Shown here: positions 46,610 to 57,042 of the stretch, one piece after another
Numbering within the stretch: the stretch's first letter is position 1
How the letters are laid out: each line of letters starts with the position of its first letter
DNA from: Raffaelea ambrosiae
Taxonomy: Eukaryota; Ascomycota; Sordariomycetes; Ophiostomatales; Ophiostomataceae
Assembly: GCA_002778195.1 (NCBI GenBank)
Contig: PCDI01000012.1
Coordinates: 1,173,394-1,237,393 of the forward strand
Direction: 5' to 3'
Length of the DNA: 64,000 nucleotides
Translations under genes and position numbers: made by a program
Notes under the pieces: model-generated
Seen by the model: only the letters and a program-made list of their open reading frames with translations
What the model was told of the DNA's origin: nothing
Databases searched by the model: none

Positions 46610-48361
46610 ATGAAGTTCAGCACCAGCTGGGTGGCCGGTGTGGCACTCCTGTCGTCCACGGTGGCCGCCAACCGCTTCCTGCCCCAGGGTCTCCTGGAGG
46701 CTCGTCGGCTGGCTGCCCGGGACGACGATGCCCGCCTGGCCAAGCGCGACGCGGCCTGGAGCACGACGCTCTCGACCGACGATGCGCTGACGGCGGTCGT
46801 GCAGGGCGTCAAGGTGATGCAGGACTCGTACTTTGACCTGCTGTCGGGCACGTACCCGTCCGGCAACGACTGGACGCGGGCGGCGGTGGCCACGCAGTTG
46901 ACGGGCGCGATCAGCACCATGTCGCACGCGCTGCTCAACAGCTCGTCGTCGCTGTACGACGTCAAGATCAGCACGAGCTTCATCGCCGACCGGGTGGCCG
47001 ACCTGATGAGCTACTACTACGGGCAGAACGCGGTCAGCCTGGCCTTCCAGGCGTACGACGACATGCAGTGGGTGGTGCTGGGCTGGCTGGAGATGCTGAA
47101 GCTGATCACGCTCAACACGGAGATCTACAACAGCATCGGCACGACGTCGCCGTCGTCGTACAACCACGCGATCACGCTGGTGGTGCAGGACCACTGGTTC
47201 GCCAAGAACTGGGTGCCGGCGTTTGCGCACCGGGCGCGCGTCTTCTGGGACCGCGCCTCGCAGGGCTGGGACACGACGCGGTGCGGCGGCGGCATGTTCT
47301 GGGACTGGCGCGGCGGCAAGACGTACAAGAACACCATCACCAACACGCTCTTCATCACGTCGTCGGCCTCCATGTACCTGTACTTCCCCGGCGACAGCCT
47401 CAACGCCAGCACCATCTACAACGAGTCGGCCGTCAAGCAGGCGCCCGACAACCTCGTCGACACCGACTTCAGCAGCGGCCGCCAGCAGGTGCACCTGGAC
47501 TCCGCCGAGAAGACGTACGACTGGCTCGCCGGCATCAACATGCTCACCGACAAGGGCCTCTACGGCGACGGCTACCACCAGCCCGACAACGTCAGCTGCA
47601 CCGAGTTCGACTCGGACGTCTTCTCGTACAACCAGGGCGTCATCCTCAGCGGCCAGCGCGCGCTGTACAACATCACGGGCAACGCCACGTACCTGGACGA
47701 CGCCCACACGCTGATCCAGAACGTCATCAAGGCCACCGGCTGGAACCTGACCACCGACGCGCCCTACGACGCCGACGCCACCACCGAGAACCCGCTGACG
47801 CACCAGTGGGGGCTCGGCCGCGTCGGCGTCATGGAGGACCCCTGCGACGCCGACCAGACCTGCAGCCAGGACGAGACCACCTTCAAGGGCATCTTCTGGC
47901 ACCACCTCGCCACCTTCTGCGCCCCCTTTGACGACGTCCTCGCCGGCACCAGCCCGGCCGACGACCACACCGAGGCCTGCGCCCAGTACCTCAACTGGGT
48001 CAAGCACAACGCCATTGCCGCGCTCGGCACCCGCGACGGCAACGGCAAGTACGGCATGTGGTGGACCTGGGGTTTGTTCAACGATGCGTCGACGTCGTCG
48101 TCGTCGTCGTCCAAGCGCTCGGACATCAAGCGCGAGCCCTCGCCGGCGGCCCTCCCCGAGCCCGTCCCGACGGCCAAGGACGAGAACTACTCGTTCATGA
48201 AGCGGATGCACGACCCGGCCGAGGCGGCCGCCGCCAAGGCCCGCGTGATCAAGCGCGACGACGACCCGAACAACAACGGCCGCGGCCGTACAGTCGAGAC
48301 GCAGGCCGGCGGCATCAGCGTGCTCCGTGCCTACTATGAGATGCAGACGCGTCTTGGTTAG
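46610..48361 (+). CDS. Secreted GH76 endo-alpha-1,6-mannanase-like enzyme
   Basis: Glycoside hydrolase family 76, acting on alpha-1,6-mannan; fungal members (Dcw1/Dfg5 type) also handle GPI-glycan cross-linking in the cell wall. Single exon, 583 aa. A signal peptide is clear (MKFSTSWVAGVALLSSTVAA, residues 1-20), and a dibasic site RLAKR|DA at 42-46 suggests Kex2 removal of a propeptide. The catalytic Asp-Asp pair is at 150-151 in AYDDMQWVVLGWLE. Other family landmarks are the second-domain GGGMFWDW and QGVILSGQRALYNITGN. Several N-glycosylation sequons are visible. The C-terminal region (about 495-570) is Ser/Pro/Lys-rich with several further KR pairs and ends without a hydrophobic tail, so no GPI anchor is evident. 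The start codon follows a pyrimidine-rich leader. Confidence 0.94.
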   Translation: MKFSTSWVAGVALLSSTVAANRFLPQGLLEARRLAARDDDARLAKRDAAWSTTLSTDDALTAVVQGVKVMQDSYFDLLSGTYPSGNDWTRAAVATQLTGAISTMSHALLNSSSSLYDVKISTSFIADRVADLMSYYYGQNAVSLAFQAYDDMQWVVLGWLEMLKLITLNTEIYNSIGTTSPSSYNHAITLVVQDHWFAKNWVPAFAHRARVFWDRASQGWDTTRCGGGMFWDWRGGKTYKNTITNTLFITSSASMYLYFPGDSLNASTIYNESAVKQAPDNLVDTDFSSGRQQVHLDSAEKTYDWLAGINMLTDKGLYGDGYHQPDNVSCTEFDSDVFSYNQGVILSGQRALYNITGNATYLDDAHTLIQNVIKATGWNLTTDAPYDADATTENPLTHQWGLGRVGVMEDPCDADQTCSQDETTFKGIFWHHLATFCAPFDDVLAGTSPADDHTEACAQYLNWVKHNAIAALGTRDGNGKYGMWWTWGLFNDASTSSSSSSKRSDIKREPSPAALPEPVPTAKDENYSFMKRMHDPAEAAAAKARVIKRDDDPNNNGRGRTVETQAGGISVLRAYYEMQTRLG

Positions 48362-48712
48362 GGGGGCCCAAGGGACAAACACAGGCACACTCTGATCACG
48401 TTGGACTCTTCTTCGTTCCTGTTGGAAAGACGCATCTCGTTTGGGGCGTCTTTTGGACAGCCTTTGCGGCATATTTTGACCATTCTCTGTATATTTTGTT
48501 AGTTCCTTCGTACAAAACAAGAATTGTATATAAGACAAAGCACGTCCTTCCTCAGAAGGCGCATTTGACACGTAATCAAGACAATCACCCTGTATGTGTA
48601 TCCTGGCCGCAAAGAGAGACGCAATACGAACAAATAACAAGCTTCTGGGTATATTGGGATGACCTGTCTCGCGCATACTCCTACGCATGGGGCCAGCTGC
48701 CGCGCCGAGTTC
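48362..48712. other. Convergent 3' region, GH76 and MED8
   Basis: A 351-nt spacer between convergent stop codons. No gene seen; presumed 3'UTRs. Confidence 0.6.
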
Positions 48713-49259
48713 CTACCGCTTCATGGAGGCGGCTACGGCGGCCGCCGCACGCCGCGACTCCACGTCCACATACCGCGGCAGGTTCGTGTCGCCGCGCGCG
48801 GCCAGCCACAGAAGCACTTCCGGCTCGGCCGGCGGTCCCGCGGGCGGCTGTGAAGCTGCGCCTGCTGCGCCTGCAGCTGCCGGTGCTGCCGGCTGTGGTT
48901 GTGGCTGTGAAGCCACAGGGTTGCCCGCGCTGTCGAGCATGATCACGTCGGCATCGGCGGCGGCCTTGCGTGCTTGGGAGCGGTCCGCCTCGGTTTCGCC
49001 GTCGTCGTCGTCGTCGTCGTCCTCATCATCCTCATCGTCGTCGTCGTCGTCTTCCAGCGACCGCCGCAGACCGGTCCGCACCGTCTCCACGCCCCGCTCC
49101 CGCTCTTGCTTGGTGTACACGTCCGACGCCTCCTCCATGATGAAGCGTCCGATGCGTTCGATGCACCACTGCCGCGCGTCAAACCAGATGTCGCCCAGGC
49201 CGAGGGGCTCCTGCGGGCCGCCGTCGTCTTCGTCGTCGTCGTCCATGTCGTCATCCTCA

Positions 49260-49303
<44 letters not shown>

Positions 49304-49900
49304 CTCATCCATGCCACCACCACCACCACCACCACCGCCTAGCCTTCGCCGTTTCCGTCCACCGTAGCCGCCATTGCGATCGTTGTCGGGCACGGCCACA
49401 AAACTGGACCGGCCGATGCCGTGCGACGCCGCCGTCTCGCGCGCCTGCTCGGCAACCTGTTCGACGTCCGGCTCGAGCTTTTTGCGCAGCAGCGACGTGA
49501 GGACCTGCTCTTCAGTGCGGCCCGGGAACATGGGATCGGGGTGGACGACGATGCGGCGGAAGAGCTCGGCGTGCTGGCCCATGACCTCGTTGAGCGAGCT
49601 GAGGTTCTGCTGCAGGACAAACGCGGAAGCCTGGATGGATTCTCTGGGGACGGGTTAGCGGGCGAGGACCAAGACGCGTCCGAGAGCGAGAGTTTGGTAG
49701 ACGAGGCCAGGGGCTGTCTGCTACACCGGAAGGGGGGGGACACACGGCGTCGGCATGGGATTGCTCATCAGGACGTCGCCTTTTAAGCGGGCAATGCTGT
49801 TGGCGAGCTGGAACAGACGGGCGCGGACCGAGTCGATGGCCTTGAGGTCCTCCTGGGTGAGGCCCAGGGCCGTGTCATCTTGACTCGACGGTGCAGGCAT
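48713..49900 (-). CDS. MED8: Mediator complex subunit 8
   Basis: Head-module subunit of Mediator, linking activators to RNA polymerase II. Exons (minus): 49900-49746 and 49643-48713, giving 361 aa. The joint restores SNPMPTP|ESIQASAFVLQQNLSSLNEV, followed by the conserved ELFRRIVVHPDPMFPGR and LLRKKLEPDVE motifs of fungal MED8. A basic GGRKRRRL patch precedes a Gly run and then a long Asp/Glu tract (about residues 163-193). A second acidic tract lies at about 248-267. Both derive from GAC/GAT trinucleotide repeats (49223-49311 and 48999-49057). A C-terminal Ala/Pro/Gln-rich region follows. The acidic insertions make this protein longer than typical MED8. Confidence 0.92.
49223..49311. repeat. 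Trinucleotide repeat encoding poly-Asp in MED8
   Basis: GTC/ATC-type trinucleotides (plus strand; GAC/GAT on the sense strand) with few interruptions. It encodes the main acidic tract of MED8. A second shorter tract is at 48999-49057. Confidence 0.92.
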
Positions 49901-50390
49901 GGCGAAAGGGGAGCGGAAGAGCGCGCTGGTTCGTTGGCGGGAGTGGGCTTCTTGTTGAAGGGCGTAGGAAGAAGGAAATGTGAAATGGATTGGAAGCTGT
50001 GATGTTTGGACTAGAAAATTGCGGGGCGCGGGAGCTGGAAAAGTGGGGCACGCACACTGGCCTGTCTGAGCATTTATTTACACAGTAGGATACAAGTGCA
50101 CAAGAGGTCTCGGGCAGCATTGGAATCAACTAAATCATTTCTCATATAGTGTAGTCCAAAAGAGCATACTCCTGCTAGTCTATGTAGTACAATTTGGGAC
50201 AAGGCAGGCTATGGAAACAGGCATGAAAGGACAAGAAAAGAAAAAAAAGAGGAAAAACTAGCTAGGAAATGGTCAAACGTAAAAAACAGAGGCAAACTGG
50301 TCAAATCATGCATCCAATCGCTTTTTTTTTTGTGTGTGAAACAAATAGCAAAAGATGAAAAGAAGAATGGCCTTTCGATCAAGAGGAGAC
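49901..50390. other. Intergenic, MED8 upstream and choline sulfatase 3' flank
   Basis: About 490 nt; MED8 promoter at the left and sulfatase 3'UTR at the right, with A-rich runs near 50238-50260. No gene recognised. Confidence 0.55.
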
Positions 50391-52422
50391 CTATGCTCGG
50401 AGGCGGGCGTCTTGGCCAAAACGGTCCACGGGCGGGTACCGGGCCATGCGCTCCAGGTCGTCCAGATGCATGTGTGAGCGGATGTACCTGTTTCTTTGTT
50501 AGTGCCTGTGGGCTGCGCGTATGACTACCGTGTAGAAGGACACGGGAGGTGGTCTCGGAGTGGGAAGGGATGGTCGTACTTCTCGCGCCCATCGTCGTTG
50601 GGGTTGTGGTCCCAGCTGGTGAAGTGGCCAATCTTGAGGGCCGGCCACACCAGCAGCCGCTGGCGCTGCGACAGCTGCACGTCGGCGGTGATGCGGTCAA
50701 AGTCCCAGCGCTCGGCGGCCTCCTGTTCAAAGGCGGCCAGCACGGCCTGGTTCTTCTCGTCCTCGGCGGAGAGCGCGGCCCCCGCGGCGGCGGCGGCCGG
50801 CAGGCTCTTGGCCAGGTCGTGCAGCTCGAGCGGGTCGGCGGCCAGGTTGAACAGCTGCACGCCGTCGGACGGGCAGATGACAAACTTCCAGTCGCCGCGG
50901 CGGATCATCATGATGGGCCGGATGGTGCCCTCGCCGGTGTACTCGGCAATGGCGGTGTCGGGCCCGTGGGGGTCGCCGCCGCCGGTCTCGGACTGCAGGT
51001 GCGGCATCAGCGAGCTGCCGTCCATGGGCAGGCCCGGGTGGACGGGGGCGCCGACCAGGGCGCACATGGTGGGCAGGATGTCCAGGGTGGACACGTTCTG
51101 GGAGACGCTGTGCGGCACAAACTGGCGCGGGTGGTGGATCAAAAAGGGCACGCGCACCGACGACTCAAAGTACGACATCTTGTACCAGAGGCCGCGCTCG
51201 CCGAGCATGTCGCCGTGGTCGCCGCTGAAGATGACAATGGTGTCGTCCTCGAGGTCGCAGTCGCGCAGCAGGCCCAGCAGCCGGCCGAGGCAGTCGTCGA
51301 CATAGCTGACGGCGCCGTAGTACGCCCGGCGCGCGCGCTTGATCTGGTCGTCGGTGAAGTCCTTGTCCCACAGGTCGCAGACCTTCATGAGGCGCTTGCT
51401 GTGGGGGTCCTGCTCCTCCTTGGGGATCTGCACCTTGGGCAGCGCAATGTCCACGTCCTCGTAGAGGTCCCAGAACTTCTTCTGGATGGTGTACGGGTCG
51501 TGGGGGTGTGTGAGAGAGACCTAGTGTGTGTGTGGAATGGAAAGCCACACGCACCCCCCTTCCGGTGGGTGCGTGGGGGGGGTTTTCGGTCGTCCGTTAG
51601 CCCACTGCATTGGTTCGGAGCACAAAGCATGGATGGTGAGGATGGATGGTGATTGGGGAACAGCAGAGACAGCAGATCAGCAGAAGCAATAGCAGCAGCA
51701 GCCGGCAGAAGCAACCGTAGCAGCACAGCAGCACAGCAGCACAGCAGGACCAGGCCCAGACCAACCCCGAGACTGAGCAACAGGGGTGCACACCGTCACG
51801 GCCAGCACGATGCAGGCAGTCTGTCCGTCATCCAACCTTGAGTGATAGTACACCCCTCCCCCAGCAAACAGCCAAACAGCAGACCAAACAGGGGGGTGTG
51901 CCTCAGAAAAGGAAAAAGAAGAGGGTGTAGGAAATGGGGAGGGAGCATTGGGAGGCAAAGGGTGGGATGATGGGCAGCAGGCAAGTCTCCAGTCTACAAA
52001 CAGAGACGTGATTCGCGCTGGGCTTTCTACTGGCCCGGATAAGTGAAGCCCGCAAAAGTGCTGGCCTGGCTCACACACACACACTCTCTCTCTTTCTCTC
52101 TCCTACCTCACCCATCCCTCCCAGAGTCCGTGTGTGTGTCCCCACTCGCACCTGGCTGTAACGCCATGCACGTTTTTGGGGGGGTAGCCATCGCGTGCTA
52201 GGGCGGAGCCTCTTTTTCGGCCGTCGCCATAGCCGGCGATGCTTCTTGGGTGCTGGGTGCTGGGTGCTGGCGGGTCCTGTTTGGCCTTTTTTTTTTTGCT
52301 GCTATGCTGTTTCTGTCGCTTTCTGTTCTCTTTCTGGACCTGGTGGTGCATCTGGTCGCTTTATCTGGCGCCAATGGCGTGCAACCCCATGGATGCAGCC
52401 ATCCACAGACACACACACACAG

Positions 52423-52453
<31 letters not shown>

Positions 52454-53113
52454 CGCCAATTGGGGACTTACCGTCAAGCAGAATGGTCTGCGGGTCTCCG
52501 GGTCGGCCCGGACCCAGTCATACAGATACTGCTCGGAGCGGTACATGACCTCGTTGTCGTAGTCGAGCTGGTTGCTGCGCACGCACACGCCGGCCTGCTC
52601 GATGGAGCTGGCGTTGTGGTACCACTCGAGGCGGGTCTCGGGCTCGTCCCAGTTGACGACCCAGCCAAAGTCGCCCGGGTAGATGTCGCTGGTCAGGCGC
52701 GTCTCGTAGCCGTGCAGCTGGTCGCCGATGAAGTGCATCTTGCCGGCCAGCACGGTGTGGTAGCCGTGCATGCGCAGGTAGTGCGCGTACGTCGGGATGT
52801 CGCTGCCGATCTGCGCGGCGTTGTCGTAGGCGCCGATGCCCATGGGCAGGCGGCCCGTGATCATGCTCATGCGCGAGGGCGCGCACAGCGGCGACGGGCA
52901 GTAGGCCGAGTCGAACTTGACCGACTTGGCGGCCAGCGCGTCCAGGTGGGGGGTCAGGATCTGCGAGTCCTTGTTGTACATCTTGAGCTGCGGCGCCGCC
53001 AGCTGGTCCGCCATCACGTAGAGGATGTTGGGCTGCTTGGCCGCCTTGGACGGCGCCGGCGCGGCTCCGGCGCCCGCCGCAGAAGCCGGCATGGAGTTGA
53101 GATCGGGGGCCAT
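50391..53113 (-). CDS. Choline sulfatase
   Basis: Hydrolyses choline-O-sulfate to choline and sulfate, a fungal route to stored sulfur and osmolyte. Exons (minus): 53113-52472, 51520-50529 and 50487-50391, giving 576 aa. The formylglycine motif is CAPSR with Cys77 in SPLCAPSRMSMITGRLP, and metal-binding Asp lies in ILYVMADQL. Across the first intron the protein reads FCLT|VSLTHPHDPYT, the conserved choline-sulfatase segment. IVIFSGDHGDMLGERGLWYK supplies the second metal site and YFESSVRVPF the family motif. The short last exon gives YIRSHMHLDDLERMARYPP, the usual C-terminus. The first intron is unusually long (951 nt; phase 0). No signal peptide, so cytosolic. Divergent from a choline-type permease. 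Confidence 0.93.
51548..51575 (-). other. Hairpin between branch site and 3' splice site
   Basis: Arms CACGCACCC (51548-51556) and GGGTGCGTG (51567-51575) are perfect complements, with a 10-nt loop. On the transcript the loop holds the only AG between the candidate branch site and the used acceptor. Confidence 0.6.
52408..52453. repeat. (CA)n-(TA)n microsatellite
   Basis: Compound dinucleotide repeat inside the long choline sulfatase intron, close to its 5' splice site. Confidence 0.9.
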
Positions 53114-55085
53114 GGCTGGTTTGGTGTGTCTGATCCGGCGTGTTTCCGTGTGCGTGGTGTTTCTTTTTCTTTTTCTTTTTTTGGGGGGGGGGGGGGGTTT
53201 GTCCCTTCTGTCCCAAAGAGAAACAAGCTGCTGGGTAAGTTCAACGTCTGTTCAGGATGAGTCCACTGGTCTACTATCCGAGACGAGTACACGCTGTCAC
53301 GAAGACAGGAAAAAAAGTAATTTGTTTTTCTTTTGAGTGTGTATCGAGGTGAGACACAGAATAGAAGAGAGAGCGACGAGAGGATGAGACGAGAGAGATC
53401 CAGAAGAAAAAGACGAAGAAGAGAAGCAAGAAAAGAAAAAAAAAAGAGCAAGAGACAACAAGATGAAGCCTAGAAGCCGGCACAGAAGCAGAGGCACCAG
53501 AGACGAGGTCCGTACAAGATGAAAAGCAACAGTCCGTTCAGAGAAGCGCAAAAGGAAGAACAACGAGACAAAAGCAGAGAGACAACAGAAAGAGAAGAGT
53601 TGGAAACTCTTGTTTGGTACAAAAAAGGGCACTATGCCGGCAACCCTCTAGGAGCAGACTTGCAGATCCAGCCCGTGAGTCCAAGCCAACGAAAAAAACA
53701 GCCGCGCCTCCACAAAGTCGGTCAGTCAGTAATACAGCTGTTCAATTCCACGGTGCCCTGGGCCAAGGCCAAGAAGGGTCGAAGCAGAAGCGGCCGGGGC
53801 TGGTCGTGAGCACGCGAGCACGCAATCGCTGGGGCAAATGGGGTTTGGGCGTTGGCAAGCACGGAATCCGAGACCGTTGCGATGGTGCAATCCGCTAGCA
53901 AAGGGGGCCAGTACGGGTTAAAATAAAAAAAGAAAGTCGATGGGTTTAAATACGTGGACAACCCGCACGGCGGCACTGTGAGTTTTGCCTGGCCGTTGTT
54001 ATGTAACCGGCCGTTGTCGGGCGTAGGAAACTAGCCAGTTATCTTACAGACCCAGGGTCTCCCATCTTGGGCCAATGGCACAGCGTCGTTTTTTGCGGGG
54101 TTGCGATCCAGCGGGGGTCCACTGTTCGTCGCCATTGTGCGTGCTCCCATTGGCCCGCCTCGCCGTTTCCCTGGGCTCGCGTCGAGTTCCTGTTCTTGGC
54201 AAGGGCTGCCGGCGGGGTCACCACTGTACGAGTTGCAGGTGGCACCAAATGTGCGCCCGTCACGCGTGCCCGGCTCGGCGTCTCCGCACTGTCGCTGGCT
54301 TGGATGTTTGGATGGGTGTTCCCGGCAACCCGGGCGGTGAGAGTCGCCTGACACCTCGGTCGGGAAGGAGCAACAGAGCACAGCAGCACTGGCGAGTCCG
54401 GCTGGCTGGTAGCCGTCACGTGCCGGTCGGGCAAGTATTTTAAAGGAAAACTCACGAGACCAGCCTCTTTGCCCTTTTGCGTTATTTTCTCCGCCGTGCC
54501 AACTTTAATCCACGTATCGCAGATTCGTGATTTCCAAGGTGAATTTCAGCCCTGTGAGAAGAGACATCTTGCAAGGGACCCCCTCCCCCCCTTTCCCCAT
54601 CGTTGGGCGACCGCAGAGAGGTCCACGCGCGCTACGACACACGGCCAGCGTAGGTCGCCGTTTTTCAAGCTTCGCGGCCTGGACGAACACCGCAACCGCA
54701 CCGGCCAAGAACAAGCAGTGTGGCTGCGTCCCCAGACTTGGCAGATAACTGGAATTGCATCCAGGGAGTCGCCCAGTCAATCACACGCGCGCGCTCTCGC
54801 GGACCACACCCCCCCCCTCCCCCTTTCGTCAGCTCCAGTGTGCACTAATTTTGCTTGTTGGCCCCCCCCAGCGTACAATTCCTAGATCCCCTAGACTTTT
54901 TAGACTTTGGCTGCTGATAAGGAGGCATCCACCAAGACAAAGCCAAGAATACCAAGCATACCAAGATACCAAGAATACCAGGGGCTCCCAAAGCTCCCCA
55001 AGAATACCACAAGAGCCAAGACGTGCCAAGAGCCGCAAAGGGGCCAATAATACCACCTCCTCGCTTCCGAGATCTGCGATAAGCG
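53114..55085. promoter_or_regulatory. Divergent upstream region, choline sulfatase and permease
   Basis: About 2 kb between divergent starts. No credible gene. It contains a G run near 53176-53195, GA-rich DNA (53340-53600), a degenerate (AT)ACCAAG repeat in the permease leader (54945-55000) and a GATAAG just before the permease ATG (55077-55082). The GATA-type site fits nitrogen or choline catabolite control but is only one hexamer. I did not find a clear CYS3-type sulfur-control palindrome by eye. Confidence 0.5.
54945..55003 (+). repeat. Degenerate ATACCAAG repeat in the permease 5' leader
   Basis: Several near-copies of AATACCAAG/ATACCAAGA occur head to tail in the presumed 5'UTR of the permease gene, giving a leader poor in G+C structure. 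Confidence 0.7.
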
Positions 55086-57042
55086 ATGGGTGCTCCTCCG
55101 ACAGTCGACCGCGACGGCGGCGAGCTGGCGCTGCTGGGCAAGAAGCAGGAGCTCAAGCGGCGCTTCAGCTTCTGGTCCATGGTCGGCTTTGCCACGGTCG
55201 AGCTGGTGACGTGGGAGGCGACGCTGTCGCTGCTCAGCCTGGGCTTCACCAACGGCGGCCCCGCCGGGCTGGTGTACGGCTTCATCATCTCGTGGCTGTC
55301 GTCCATGTCGGTCTACCTGGTGATCAGCGAGCTGGTGTCCATGGCGCCCATCTCGGCCGGCCAGTACTACTGGGTGTACATCCTGGCGCCCGAGCGCTGG
55401 AAGGCCTTCTGCAGCTACATCATCGGCTGGCTGACGGCCCTGGCCTGGATCGCCACCATCGCCACCGAGGCCATCTACGTCGGCACCATCGTGCAGGGCC
55501 TGATGCTGCTCGTCAACCCCGACGCCGCCGCCACCAACTGGCAGGGCACGCTCTTCTCCTGGGCCGTCATCGCCCTCTGCATCTTTGTCAACGTCGCCGT
55601 CCCTGCCGTGCTGCCCAAGCTGGCCATCTTCATCATCGTCTTCCACATTTCCGGCTTCATCTCCGTCATCGCCGTGCTGTGGGCCTGCGGCACGCGCTCC
55701 ACGCCGTCCTTTGTCTTCACCACCAGCGTCAATGCCGGCAACTGGCCCACCCAGGGCCTGTCGTACCTGGTCGGCTATCTCGGGAGCGCCGCCGTGTTTG
55801 TGGGCGCCGACGCGAGCGTCCACATGGCCGAGGAGGTGGACCGCCCGTCCTGGAACGTGCCCTGTGCCATCATGCTGAGCATGTTCTTCAACGGCTTCAT
55901 TGGCCTGATCACCCTGCTGACGCTCCTCTTCAACCTGGGCGACCTGGACTCGGTCCTGAACTCGGTCACGGGCTATCCCTTTCTCCAGGTGTTTTACAGC
56001 AAGTTCTCGTTCTGCCCCCACCCCCCCTCCCATCCTGTTTCTTTGTTCTTGGCCCATGCATCCCTTTTTGGGGGGGGGACCCTCCGTTTTTTTTTTTTCC
56101 ACGTCCCTTTCTTCCACTTGCACGAACATCGAGTGACTCACCTTTTCCACCGCAACAGACACCACCAAGAACACCGCGGGCGCCACCTTCATGGGCGCCA
56201 TCACCATGGCCCTGCTCTGCACCTGCACCGTAGGCATCTCCACCACCGCCTCGCGCATGTCCTGGTCCTTTGCCCGTGACAAGGGCACGCCCTTCTCGTC
56301 CCTCATCCGCAAGGTCGACCGGCGCACCAAGGTGCCTGTGATCGCCGTGCTCGTCGTGTGCTCGTGCGGCGCCCTGCTGACGCTGATCTACATTGGCTCG
56401 GACGCCGCGTTCAACGACGTGGTCTCCCTCACCATCACGGGCTTCTACGGCTCCTACTTCCTGCCGGCCTCGTTCCTGCTGTACCGCCGCATCAAGGGCC
56501 AGGTCAAGGGCCGCTCGAGCAGCCCCATCGTGGCCCTCCCTGTCCCGGACGACCCGGAAGACGCAGTCGTCGGCACCTCCTTTGCCTTTGACACGTCGAC
56601 GCCGCCGACGTCGTCTCCCCACAACGGCGGTCCGGCCGACGTGGGCCCCAAGGAGAAGGACGTGGACGCGACCGCTGCGGCTCCGGGGGACAAGGGGGCC
56701 GAGGGCCCCTATGCGACCGACGCGCCCGTCGAGGCCGGCGTCGTCGAGACCGAGCTCGTCTGGGGCCCCTTCCGGCTTCCGGGCATCATCGGCATCGTCA
56801 ACAACACGTATGCCTGCACGTACATGCTCTTTGTCATCTTCTGGAGCTTCTGGCCCGCGGAGACGCCCGTGTCGGCCGAGACGATGAACTACTCGGTCGT
56901 TGTCACCGGGGGCGTGATCATCTTCAGCCTGATCTGGTACTTTGTGCATGCCCGCAAGGTGTACAAGGGTCCCATCTTGGATGGAGAGGTCGCCGAGATT
57001 GTGACTGCCGTGCGGCGACAATCCATGGCTGTCTCAGTCTAA
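55086..57042 (+). CDS. APC-family choline/amine permease
   Basis: Plasma-membrane transporter of the amino acid-polyamine-organocation family, most like fungal choline transport (Hnm1-type) proteins. Exons: 55086-55998 and 56159-57042, giving 598 aa. The intron is of GC-AG type: donor A|GCAAGT at 55999, acceptor CAACAG at 56158. This joint reads FLQVFYN|TTKNTAGATF, matching the family FYNxTK motif, whereas the nearby GT (55989) breaks the frame. Landmarks are LKRRFSFWSMVGFATVELVTWE, LTNGGPAGLVYGF-like FTNGGPAGLVYG, ELVSMAPISAGQYYWVY and HMAEEVDRPSWNVP. About 12 helices are expected. A hydrophilic loop of about 85 residues (Pro/Asp/Ala-rich) sits between helices near residues 440-525. Position opposite choline sulfatase supports a choline or choline-sulfate role. 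Confidence 0.88.

Larger units (their letters stand above)
51521..52471 (-). other. 951-nt intron of the choline sulfatase gene
   Basis: Donor GTAAGT at 52471 and acceptor ACTAG ending at 51521. It contains a (CA)n/(TA)n microsatellite (52408-52453 plus coordinates), T/A runs and C/T-rich stretches, with no coding segment that fits the family. A candidate branch site CTAAC lies near 51597-51601, about 78 nt from the acceptor, and a 9-bp hairpin sits between them. Confidence 0.75.

Noticed and set aside
46481..48688. 735-codon minus-strand frame over GH76
   Set aside because: Val/Arg/Leu-rich shadow of the GH76 reading frame with no family likeness.
55989..56158. GT donor (GTGTTT) for the permease intron
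   Set aside because: Gives the wrong phase at the acceptor, while the GC donor at 55999 restores the frame and the FYNTTK motif.
54900..56330. 476-codon minus-strand frame over the permease
   Set aside because: No recognisable domain; the permease frame on the plus strand is clearly real.
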